Positions 28,501 to 40,900 of a stretch of DNA of 64,000 nucleotides are shown piece after piece. Location of the stretch: the NCBI RefSeq assembly GCF_019649055.1, contig NW_026570226.1:2480001-2544000 (forward strand), given 5' to 3'. Position 1 is the stretch's first letter. Every line of letters starts with the position of its first letter. Source of the DNA: Paramacrobiotus metropolitanus (taxonomy: Eukaryota > Tardigrada > Eutardigrada > Parachela > Macrobiotidae). The notes under the pieces were generated by a model. It had not been told where the DNA came from and did no database searches. It worked only from the letters and a program-made list of their open reading frames with translations. The translations under genes were made by a program, and so were the position numbers.

Positions 28501-31195
28501 CCCGCGACTGTTGCGAGCGTTCGGGTCTGACAACACAAACCCGAATATCCCTTCAGCCGTCAACTATACATCCGTCGACACCCGATTGTTCTCAGTCCAT
28601 CGCTGGAACGAGAATGTCATGGGAAGAACGATGATGTGGAAGTGTGTCGCTGGAAGGACACATTTAGCGTGACAACGCTATCATTATCCAGTGAACTGCC
28701 GGTATTTAGGTTTTACTAATTCTATCCAACGCTGTTGGTTTATATCTTAATTATGAAAATCCTTATTTTACTTTCCTAATCCTTTAAAGTTTATTCAATA
28801 AATTGATGATACCTTGGTGTCAACTATTAACAGTCATCCGAAGCGGTTCAGCAAGCAATGTCATCGGCTTTTTTTCAAGCTAATCCACACTCAATTGCAC
28901 CGGCGTCCTTTGCCATCACACTGACCAATAATCAGGAACAAAATCTTACACTTCCGGGGTACGTCGAAGTCTTTAATTCTGATTTTCAAAATTAGGCTCC
29001 CCATTTTGCAGGCATAATATTGTGCGCTACACGTTCTCGTTTTCCTATTACAATCTGACGCGCGGAAAATTTTGGAATGTCTGGAGATTTCCTAGCAATG
29101 AAACAATCGCGCAGACGATAGCATCTCAACTTCCGGGGAAGATGTACGTTGCCAATTTTCCTGTGTGTCGTGTGAGACTGTAAAAGCGATTGCCAAACAG
29201 CGGATTCATTTGATGCAGTTGGGTGTTCGATCCGTCGATGACATTCACTATGTACAGCAGCGAACCCATTAGCTCGCAGCTGCTACCGACACTGCAAGAA
29301 ACCATGCAAAGGGCCCTGCGGCGCTCTTCCGAGGCGTATGAGAACGCAGGTACGATCTTGTTAGGCTTGCCTTTCTCATATTGTTTCACAGTGACTGTCC
29401 ATTTCTAACCGTCCACAGAGTAACTCCCTTGTATAAGTTTATATCATCAAACGATTTTTGATGAGCAGTTAGTTTTCTGCGGCTCACCGAAATTTTGTCG
29501 ACTATCACTTCGTCGACCGCACTACGTCGACGGTCACGAAGGCGACGACTAAAAAAACCAAGAAATCCTAAGAAAACTACTAAGAAATTTATTAGGAGCC
29601 TAAGGAATATAAGGCAATCTGAGAAAATTAAGACGGTTTAGCAAAACCTTACCTCGACGTCGTGACCGGTGTACATCGTTTCTGTTCGACTTAAGTGACG
29701 ATCGGCGAATTTTCGTCGTCTTAATGGCGGTTCACCATTTTCTGCTCTGGATATTATTTTATTTTATAATACAGTTTATCTGTTATTGACAGAGATAGTC
29801 ATCTGGAATCCTGATCCCAATGGAACCGTCATCAACTTTCTCGTCATCGATTCTGAAGTACTGCCGAGTGGAATTGTGGATTCACAGCGGGAAAGCAGCG
29901 ATTGGATCTATCGACAAGTCTCCGGGTTGCAGCTGGACAGGAACACGATGAAAGTTGATACGATATTTGATACAAGATTCATTTATCTGGATAGCGACGA
30001 CACCGATAATCCGATGGCAGCAGTATTCAATGACGGCGCCAGGGAACCCATCATACCAAACAGTGACAAAGCCGGCAATCCCATTACACTGAGTCGGCAT
30101 CCGCCGGCAACGTTGGACCATAAACAGAATGATACTGTTAATGACAAACAGAATGTGCCGCCTCACGATAAATGCAGTCAGGAGGATGCTGACGAGAGCT
30201 GTGCCTTGCCGTCTGTCCTTTCCTTGTTTGTGATGAAATCATCTTTTCCTTACACCATGGTACGATACAAACAGTATATCGTATTTTAAAATTTTTTTAT
30301 TTAGCGCTCACCACTGTTCCCCGCCCCTGTTATAAAGTCCACATCAGGACGTGTTTTGAGAAGATTCATTTCGAAACGGGATCATCCCGATAATATAAAG
30401 AAATACAAAAAAAATGAAAACGACCATGCATCCCGCTCATAATCTTTCGCTCGGTTCAATCGTCTGCTGTCCTCTTTCTCGGTGCACTACCGACTGCATA
30501 TAGCTCCACAAGTAAAAGCGTTTTATGCAAACATTTACCGAGCGTGGAATTAAACTCTAAAACAGCTGCGGCAAAAATAAAGATCAAAATAGCCACTAGC
30601 CACTAAAAAAATTGTGGTTCGTATTGGCGGGCTAAAGTCGTAAACGGAGTGAAAGGTAGTGCCGAGAAAGCGTGTCTGCGGAATCTAAGCTCGTTGTAAA
30701 AAAACCACACCGCAGAGTCGTTGTGAAGATTGCTAAACTATTATATACATACTGGTCCGGTTTTTACATCTGCCAATTGGGGATAGCTTACAGATCTTAT
30801 ATCCTGCTGAAGTACTAGTAATAATATATGACGGTTTGGTATTCTGATGGCAGGATTCCGATGACGTTCTGCGCGGTGTGGGTGATGCGTTCGCGGAAGT
30901 TAATCCAGTCTCCGTTGAATTGAATATCACACTGACGCGCCGCACCGATGGATTTTTGACTATTTACGGGTACAATAAGTCAATCAGTCAACGAGTACGG
31001 TTTTTTTATAGAAGTTTACGAAGCAGTGTTACAATCTGCAGGCAACCTGTAGTGAAATTTGATTTCACTGTTACGTATCCACGCATCGAGACCGGCAAGC
31101 ACGGGACTGCGTGGCGGAATCCGCAGGATCACATTATGAATAAGCACTTGGGGAGCAGTATGTCTGGCAAGATTGTTAATGCGCCATTTTACTAA
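25505..31195 (+). CDS. Secreted protein family, paralogue A (long form, one frame break)
   Basis: Twelve exons: 25505-25634, 25859-26140, 27101-27197, 27318-27704, 27862-28091, 28359-28701, 28834-28958, 29012-29143, 29219-29349, 29793-30259, 30854-30969, 31042-31195. Exon 1 encodes a signal peptide (LLIYSTLLILSMPAYC); no membrane segment follows, so the product is probably secreted. Exon 2 has the family signature RMTGARFYL...DIPPDQQ...SQLEEVLTYAW. Exons 5-6 (FRVYTSQPVHLQLLP, WNPDLDTG) and 7-8 are echoed by exons 9-10 (FTMYSSEPISSQLLP, WNPDPNG) and 11-12, an internal duplication. The protein ends in PFY. Exons total 2594 nt; exon 6 is 343 nt against 344 in B, so one base is missing near 28554 and the frame breaks there. 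With that base present the length would be 864 aa. Function unknown; a dystroglycan-like cadherin/SEA-type fold is a weak guess. Confidence 0.75.
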
Positions 31196-31972
31196 TTTAA
31201 CGGTGTTGCGTTCTGTGTTAGCACATGCGGAGTTGTCGTACCGATAACGTAATTGTGGGTTTCAAGTTACTTTGACGGCACAAATACCGTTACTGTTATT
31301 GCGTTTTCTTATTTGGTGTGACTACTCAAATGAAAAGATCATGTTCAATAATCGCAAACTCTCTGATGTCGCAATGATGCCGTTATTGCTTTTCTGAAAA
31401 TTTTTTACGCAAAGTGCGAGTATAAACTGATGTTGAAGTTTAAACCCGTATTCATCATGGCCATAAGGTGCCTCGAATTCTTTTGACCTTGTTGCAAAAT
31501 TCTACAAAAGCGCAACGTTTTTATCTAGGTCCTTACATGCTAAATATAGCCGAGCACACAAAATTATACGAGTCGTTACAGTGCCGGCAATGCCGTGGTT
31601 TAACGTTTATCGAACACGAGTACAGTACAATTGTACAGACTGTACCGTGAACTGTACCTGTAGCATATGATCAGATTCAGATTGTCATAAGATCTAATCG
31701 CTTGAAAATATCTTTTCTAATACTCATCGTGAGAACACTTTTTTCTTTGGCAAAGGAACCGGGCCAAAGCGTAAATGCCTGCCAAGTGAGTAGCGGGAAA
31801 TTTTCTATTGTCAGTTGTCATTCCATAAACTTTCGATGCCATTGATTAGCTGATATTCTTGTTGCAGTCTGCACTGAGTAATCAGCAGACAGCCGGCACC
31901 GGGTTGCGAATGATGTTTTCACTTTTTGCATACATAATTTATCATCTTTAACCACTTCTGCTTTTCACAAAC

Positions 31973-34900
31973 ATGGCCGATCGCCGTGGTCTGGGAGCAC
32001 TGGCTTGCTTTTTATTACTAACAGTGCAAACCTACTGCGCCATACGAACCAGCAACCAAATGACGAGCTCCAACAGCGCAGCTGCACGGCCGCGGATATC
32101 CGGTAAAAGTCGATACGTGTAAATTATTACAAAATTTCTTTCCGTCATATAAATTGATAAAATGTCGATCATAATAAACTTAGGCTTCGATGTTACGAAT
32201 ACACTTTCCGGTTAGCTAGTCTTCTGATCAGCCGATCAGTTGATTCGATGGAACAGTCACAACGTCCTAACTAGCCCTTATTATCCTTTTTGCCCCAAGT
32301 CTCAACAGGCATCTGAATACTCAATCGTTTGTTATTATCGTAGAACCGCGTCTGACAACTACTGTTTGTCCTGAGGCAAATGTAGACGCAGGTGAAGATT
32401 TGTCATGGCTCGTGGACATCATGCAGCGGATGACCGGTGCCCGGTTCTATCTCGTGCCGACCGACATTCCGGCCGATCAACAAGGCGTTTTATACTTTGG
32501 GGAATTCAACTCTATCTTGGGGCTACCAGCGCGCATCGGTCTGCACAGCGTCGTCATTCACACCAACAACCTTTCCATAAGTCAGTTGGAAGAAGCGCTG
32601 ACGTACGCTTGGGCGCCCACTTTTGGTGCGTATCCGTACTTCAGCACTTGCATATCCACTGAATAGCTTCAGATACTTTCAAGTTGTGCACAAAGTGATA
32701 CCTTGTTATGTACAAAGCTGTCCCGAATTCTCCAAAAAGGCTATAATTTACATTTATAGAAAGAAAACATGTACGGTACGGTCGGTCAGCAAGAGTCATC
32801 AGAACGCTGTGTCAATGATGTACAGCTTTCTGGTGACTCTTGCTGACCGACAAAACGTTTACCCCACGATTTGCTAAATCCCTATCCGATAGGTTTCTGA
32901 ACGTTTTTTTGCTAGATTCCGACAACCTCCTAACCACATTCTGCTGACCGACAAGAGAACGTCCCCAAATATATATATAGTTTAAAACAGCTCAAGAAAA
33001 ATCATTAAGAAATCTCCGGAAAAATAAGAAACCCAAGTAGCGGACCGAAAACTGAGGTGTCGGTCAACAAAATGGTTACGGCAAAACGCCGGTTTCGCAG
33101 AAAAGCAAATTGTCGGTCAGTGAATAATGTGAATTAGTTATTGTGTCCATGATCGAATTATCAGGAAGTATTACGAAGAGCAAGGAACTAACGCCTTTTT
33201 TGAACTGTGTGAAACAACTACATTGCAGAAGCCTACACACGCAGTCCCAGCGCCGCTGCCGAAGATGCGCCACACGTACGATTCCTCTCATTTCGCAATT
33301 CCAGCGAGACGCTTACTATCACCGGGTAAATTTGACTAGACAATTTTGCCCTCCAGATTCAGATACTTGCCGCTTACCAGCTAACACACAATTTTTGCAC
33401 CGAAAATCGCCCGTGGTGTTACTTAACCTCCAACACTACAGGTCGCCCGTTACTCGCATCATTTACACCATCTTCCGCTCAAAGGAAAATCGCCTACTAC
33501 GAGGTCCGCAACCGCGTCCGACATTGGAGGACAAACGCTACGTTAAGCGTCCACAACAGCGCATTGCCCCTCCCCATCTGGAGAGTTTCATCGGAAGACT
33601 GGAGGAAAAAGGAGTCCGTGTCCACGATCAACTGCCCATACCGGCTCAGATGGCAGCGATTGCCGGTTCTCCGCACTCGGATCATCCCAGCTTGGCAGCA
33701 GCCAGGAAGAGCTGTCGGCAGCTTTCCCGCAACCAATCGGAAGCGTGCGCCCAGAAGAGGAACGTGGATGTGCGTGTGGGCGGGCTGACGAACTACACCT
33801 GGACATCCAAGTTGAACGGAAACTTTACACAGTAAAATTAAAAGAGTTACATACTGCCGATTTGACGTTTACGATTAGCCCATCTAGAGAAACCCATCTA
33901 GAGATCGAAATCCGTTACCTTCGTTTACGATAAAGATTTTAAAACTCGTGGTTGCTTTCACTATTTCACGTGCTTGCGCTATTTCACTCGAGGCTGCTTT
34001 CATTAATTTCTGGTAAAAAGGGTCCGATAAAGGTCTAGTGAGTTACAGTGATGTCATGTCGTCCTAGGCTGCAGATGACCTATGCCAGTTGTTTGACGGT
34101 GGTGGACGATAAGGTGTGGATTGGATGGTTGCTGGATCCCAACCCATCTGCAGCCGGTGCCGATCGGCCCACATTTGCTGACGTCGACCCAATTGATCCG
34201 CGGCGGTCGTTCCGTGTATACACGTCGCAACCCGTGCATTTGCAGCTGCTACCGCTCATTCAACAAAAATTCACTGAAAAGCTCAACTATTACCTCGGTA
34301 TGTTGTTACAGGCTAACAACACACTAATTTAATTGTACAAAAAATACTCTTATTAATTAATATTGTGCTGGTATCTGTACGTGTATTCAAAAAAAATGTA
34401 TGCACTTGATTGTACGATGTGCAAATGATTACCGTAATACATGCAACGTTTAGATGAAAAATAACCCCAGCCAGGGGAAGCGATGCCGATACGCGTTGTG
34501 GTAAGCCGCTTGTGTTATTTGCAGTTGACGGCCAGTCGGTAGAGGTGATACTGTGGAATCCGGACCTAGATACCGGGACAACGATCAGCTTTTTGGTGCG
34601 GCTGCTGATAAACGGAACAGTCGTTGCTGATTTGGATGCACGTATGCCGTATGCCGACAATATCTACACTCGACTGGAGAATGAATTCGGACGAAGTGCG
34701 ATGCCTGGGCATCCCTTCTCTCGTGAACTGTACATTAGCCGCCAGCCGGTCGTTGAAAATCCATCGCTGCAGCGGGATTGTCAGGGGCCGAAAAACGATG
34801 AGAAAGCTTGTCGTTTGCAGGAGGCTTTCAACCTGACAATCATCTCTTCATCTAACGATACACTGCCGGTATTCGTTTGCTATCGTTAATTTGCTATATA

Positions 34901-37900
34901 TCATTAATTTGAAGCGTTCTGCTTAACGGCTGTTTTTTTAGAATTCGTATATTAATGTTGCATTAAAATTTCAGTAACCATTGCAATAGTAACAGATAAT
35001 ATCTGTAATATCAATATTATTGAAAAATATTATTGTTGAAATGAGAACTGCGAACTATTTAAAAAAAATGCATTCTATAATACTGTAACACCTACACACT
35101 GATTGTAGCAGCAGCGTTAAGCTTGCCTTTCTGATATTACTGTCGAGACTGTTTGTTAACTTTTAACAGTCATCGGAAAACGTCCACCAAGCAGTGTTAA
35201 CTGCGTTTTCGCAAGCCAACCCAGTATTAGTCAGTCCAGCGTTCTATGAAATAACCCTGATCAGTCGCAGGGAAGAGAAGCCCGCTCTTCCAGGGTACGT
35301 GCTAGTGCTACGTTGAACTATTTACTGTAATTCGGAAATTCCGTAACCGAGCATGAGGTTTCTGGTTCTACAGGCTTAACATAGTCCATTTCCTGTTCTC
35401 AATCTCCTATCATAATTTGACGCGCGGAACATACTGGCACCTGTGGAAGTATCCTACCAACGAAATCATGCAGATTATACCGCAGGTGCTTCCGGGAGTG
35501 TATGTGGCCTCTGCTGAATCGTGGTTGTATAATAAGAAGTTATATGTAACTGTGGGTTGATGTGGTGCAGATGGTCATTTCACCCGTGGATGACGTTCAC
35601 AGTATACAGCAGCGAACCCATTAACTTCCAACTCTTACCGCGATTAGAAGCCAGAATCCAAGAGATGGTGCGCGGGTTTTCCGGGTACGAGAAAGCAGGT
35701 ATGCACAATATAAATGGCTGCTTCATTTGTTACAAGTAACCGCTTCGCCTTCGCCTCCACCTTAAGATTGATCCTGCTAAGATTTAGAATTTGATTTATA
35801 CCGGTACGGGTACCGGCATCTGTGAGCGGCCTTAAGAGCTGATATTTTTTCCGACAGGCGTACGTACGTTCGTGAGTTCAGGATGAAATATGTCTGCAGT
35901 GTGTATGTTGTTTTTGCTTAGTTGGTGTTGAAAAGTAGTTATATGGAGGCTTGAAAATCGTTTGGAGATTTTCGTGGTTTTTCGTGTTTTTGAGTGACAA
36001 ATGTTTCGCGGTATAAAGCTCTCTGACGAAACTTTAAAGCATAGTTTGAATGGAGTTGACTGGAGTGGAGAGAATGGATGTGTTTGTATGAGTTATTCTG
36101 TCAATAGTTTTATTGATTGGTTGTTGGTAGGTTTAGACGTAGGGTTAAAATTATCTTGTAACAAGTATCGGTCACGCTAGCGCTGACCAGTTGTGTTCGA
36201 GGTATGAAAGAATGAAAGAAATACAAAATATACTTCGTAGTGACATCGTACAGCAATAAAAAAAGATTTTGAAAAATATTTCAAATATGAAACCCCAGCG
36301 AGGCCAGCTACGAAAATATTTTAAACATATAGAAATGCGGACAGTTTTCACGCTTTCCGGTTAAATGCGACCAGTTTTATAAAAGCTGTGAAATCCTCCG
36401 TAATTTTTCTTTTTGTTTGCCTTTTTCACGGTTCTTTTTCACGTTTTTAATGTAACTTTATGTTGCCGAACTAACGAACTGAAAACTTGAATTTTTTGGT
36501 ACGAATGATAATATTTAAACGGTAATGAAATGGATGGAGTGGGATCTTTTACACGACGCCCATAAAAAACCATTCAGCCAATATTTCAGCGCAGAATTAA
36601 TGGAAACTTGTGGGAAACAATTAACGGTTGCCCAAGGTGACCTCGCTGGCTGCATCTTTAGCTACTAATTGTAAGATTTTCAGCCGTTCAGTCGAGCTAT
36701 TAAAATAAAATATACATATTTGTTAGATTTCGAAGTTAGTGAATACCCAAGCTACCGCCAGTATTATAGAGCAACGTGGGTTAGTGAGTACCCACGCTAC
36801 CACCAGCTGGTGTCACGGAGCCGCTAGGGGAGGGAATAGGGTAAACGGGCCACGGGCCGGCTTTTAGATATTTAGAAATTACATATACCGTAATTATCGA
36901 ATTTGCACCTCCCCCATAATAACGCCCCCCTCCGTAATAAGCCCCCTGGATGGTTGCCCGCCTGTTACAACGGACATCTGCTGTACACTCAGTGGTGTAC
37001 AGTCTGTAATGCATGCATACAACAGCCAACCGTGAAAAGTCTTGGCATCGGCATGTAAGAGGGATTTTATGAGATTTTGATAAATATTTATTGGCAGTCA
37101 TTTATGAGTGGTTTTTTAATGATAAGTGCAATACTGTAACATATTTGACAGATGATTTTAGGAGAAAAATAAAATGAGTCCTGGGTTTTAGGTATATGAT
37201 ATGAAAAAATTTATATTAAATGCAGGATAAACTGATAAAGTAATCATATAAAAAAATTATTGAGGTGAATCGTGCATCAGTGGTGTTCACTTAAGTCAAT
37301 AAGAATTGCATAATGACTGTTAAGAGTTAATATTACATATGTGCTGTAAGCATGTCAAGAACAAACAGTAAATAAACATTACATAGTACAGACATTACAG
37401 ACATTACTGCACTTAAACTGTGTGTAGTGGGCACCCGCCACGGGGGGGGGGGCCTGTCGGAGCCGCCCGATCAGGGCGGTGCTGGCTGCTTCGCATGTTT
37501 AAAACAAAATGCATGCGCCACAGTTTCTAACCCTGCTGAATCGAATAGCGTTTTCAGTTTTTTTCTATTTACTTCTGGTTTTTGTGATCCAGAGATTACG
37601 GAGTTGTTGTAATATAGACCTTGTTCCTTGATAGTACTGTCGCAGGAGACGCTGCGACTCGCTATGTGTGGCGAAACGACAGAACGCGAGCAACCGTGAG
37701 CGTTTGTTGTTGAGCAGACACAAAACCAAGAACAACCGAACTGATATCGGCGGCTACGCCGATATAAATATGAAAACAAACATGCCCGGAAGGACAAAGA
37801 ACACGTATATCACGGGTGTACCCGTGACACTACCCGGTCTCTCTCAAAAAGGCTCAGCCACCTGAGCCGAAAACAGGAACAAAAATGAAAATAAAATGAT

Positions 37901-40900
37901 AGTCACACGGTTGATATAGGAAAAGGAAAGAGAACGTAGTAAAGGACAAAATTGGCTAAATAAAATAGAAATGGCTTTAGAAAGGCCATCGTGGTCAGCC
38001 ACCCACGCATGGTGCAGTCTGCAGCCCTAAATCGTGATAAAATAATTTATAATAAAATTAACGGTGATATGGGCGCTTACGAGATGGACGGGAAGGAAGA
38101 TATTCAGGATCGTCGCGTGCTTGTCGGGCGTTCTCTTCTTCTTCGATCCAGTGCATGTCTTCCCGAAGCTGCTGTGCTTCTTCCTGGCGGTCGAGGAGTG
38201 CCATTGCCTCTTGATGGCGGTGATCTTGGGTGACACGCCAGATGACGGTGGCCTCCGCCTTTTCCCATTCCGCCTCTTTCAGGCGCTCGATTTCGCGAAA
38301 AACAAGTGTTGACTCGCCGCGCGCGTACTCTAGGGCGCCTTTCAGGATGTCGGGAGTAACGCCGTCTGGTTGTTTAATATTCATATAATGCGCGGCGGCA
38401 ATGCGGATCCGTTGGTCCGGATCAGGTCGGGCCGGTTGATCGTAGGTGTCCATAGGATCCGGATGAGTGGAGACGGGCACGGCGCATTCCACTTCGTGTG
38501 TGAATGCGTACTGGATCGGTGGTGCCACGTCTTCGACGTTGGCTACTGGTAGCCGCGGTCGAAGGCGTGACGATACGGCCCCCTCATCATCCTCCAGGTG
38601 TTGGGGCGGGCCCTCTGGCATGGTTTCATCCTGCGCCTCCTGAGGCAACGCCTCATCCTCTTCCCCGCTGTCTGAGAGCGAAGGCTCGGCGTTTGCGTTA
38701 TTGTCCTGCAAAAACAAAGCACCAAAGCGTTCCTCTATTTCTGGGGACTGGGAGCGCGGGCACTGTCGTAAGTCGGTGGGCATGTAGATCTCAGGTTCGA
38801 GATGGAAGGACAGGCGGATCAGCTGTAAACCGTACAGCCTGGTGCGGTCGGTAACTCTGTCCTTGGCACGGAAGACGTTCGGAAAAACGTCTTTGATGGA
38901 GTTTACCAAGATACGCTGGAATACGCGGTCGCCCGCACCTTGGATGCCCGTAAAAGGTGCGACATGTTTCCTGAGATCGGCCAGGATGATGTAACGCACT
39001 AAAGTCATGTCGGGGCGTTTGGATGGCTCCAAACGAGCTGGCTTCATTCGTAGGTGTACGATGTGAGGGATGGCAAGTTCCAGGAGTTCGACTTCGTAAA
39101 TACTTAACCTATCTTGGCGACCCATGATTATGTTTAAAGAACACAATGCAATATAAATAAGTATGCAAATTACCAAGTACGGATATGTAGAACTGTTTAC
39201 TGTAGCGTTGCTATGGTAAAATGGCGATCGCGTGATGTGAGTGATAACACGTGTGCGCGTGCAGGCCAGTGGTCTGCCTTACTGTGTCTCTCTCTCGCTG
39301 TGTCCAGATACATCTCGTGCTTTAGGCAGAGTGTATGGCTGACTGGACATGAACGGCAAGTTGCCGTCCCTTTGCGGCGTATGGGAATAGTCGGACGACA
39401 GGTTGCCGTCACTTTGCGGCGTACAGCGAATCAAGTACTGTAGTGTAATCTACGGCTATGGGAAGACGGCCGTCACTTTGCGGCGTACGGGTGAAGTCGA
39501 AAAGGTCGCAATGGCAGCCATATTCATTCGTGCGATTGCGAATGCAGTCGAAACATTACTGAGTTTGCGAAAGGTTGGAACATTGGCGGAGTCTTGACTG
39601 AATGGTCGAATCACAATTCCGGAAGCATTTGTTTTATTGTCGGATTAAAGAATAATAAAATATTAGAGACAAACAAAAAAATTGAAGATTATAAAAACTA
39701 ACGAACTGGAAATAAAGAAATGGAACAAATACTTACCAAGGAGACAGCGAGGTGTAGACAAGACCGAAGAGCATGCTGATGTACTTACCATAACCGGTTA
39801 AAATGTTAATATTTATAATATTTAGGCGCATTGAATGTTAAGACTACGTTCCGCTATTAAGATTCCAGGGCGAGATGATGATGGGTATTATGAGCACGCA
39901 CGTTACACAGCTTACGATCTGGAACTCTTTTAACCGCTAAGCTGGACGATTCCTTTGACGGGTGGATGAGGTCCGTCTTAGCGAAATGAAAAGGAATCTA
40001 GGCCGATGTGGGTGCCAGTCACATTATTTGGCCAAAAGTGAACGTTTTGCCAGCTTAAGGCGAACCTCATACGAGGCGACGCCGATGTGGTTGCAGGGCC
40101 GATTAGACGCGGTGTAGTGTTGGAGCCGAGTTTGACTTTTTGCGGTTTTTAGCCTTCACTGGACGCATATTGTACTCATAACACATGGACGATGAAGACG
40201 ATTTGACGGCTTAACATCGGAACATACTAGGTGACTCCATTTGTAATATTTTTTTGAATTTTGCGCTCTTTTCTTTTTTTTTTTTTGGAGTTTCTTTTCG
40301 CAAGAAAAATTTTTTTAAGAAAACCAAAGCCAAAAGAAAACGAAAACAAAAGAAGGAAAAGAAAATCAAAATGCTTTTCATTTATCACTGACCGGTTTGT
40401 GTGCCATCTTGCGGCAACAGAAGGGCGGGCTCGATTTCGGTCGGGCAAGTAGCTTGTCGCTGCGCAGTGGTTGGTGCATTCTCACGACCGGGTTGGTATC
40501 GAATTAACGTGTCTCGCGTGAATGTGCCCCCAAGATAAATCTGAGGCTGATCGGGCGCTGGAACGGCTTCGTATATCTGACTGCGTCGGCTAGCCGCTCG
40601 ACTAGGGACAATTCGGTCACAGCAGCAGTTAAACAACCAAATTATCCAAAGCGAAACGTACGTGATAACACTGAAGCGATAACACAAGTAAATTACGACT
40701 ATGGAAACCAAAAGGATAGCGATCGCTATAAAAACCCACAGAACGATGTGCTTCGCTGTTGACACGACTGTTAGAATTGCTGTTCTTTCTTGTGTGGTTT
40801 GGATGAACTGGCCTATAGACGGCGATGCTTGCTCGTTAATTAGCCCATTAAGCTCACTCAAAATGTGGTACATTTCGTCGGTCTCTGTTGAAACGGAATC

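Noticed and set aside
29461-29760. Possible inverted-repeat element in gene A intron 9 (GTCGAC-rich)
   Set aside because: The two ends match only loosely; I could not define arms or a target duplication.
37441-37452. G10 run as a G-quadruplex or replication signal
   Set aside because: A single homopolymer run with no further G-tracts; may even be a sequencing artefact.
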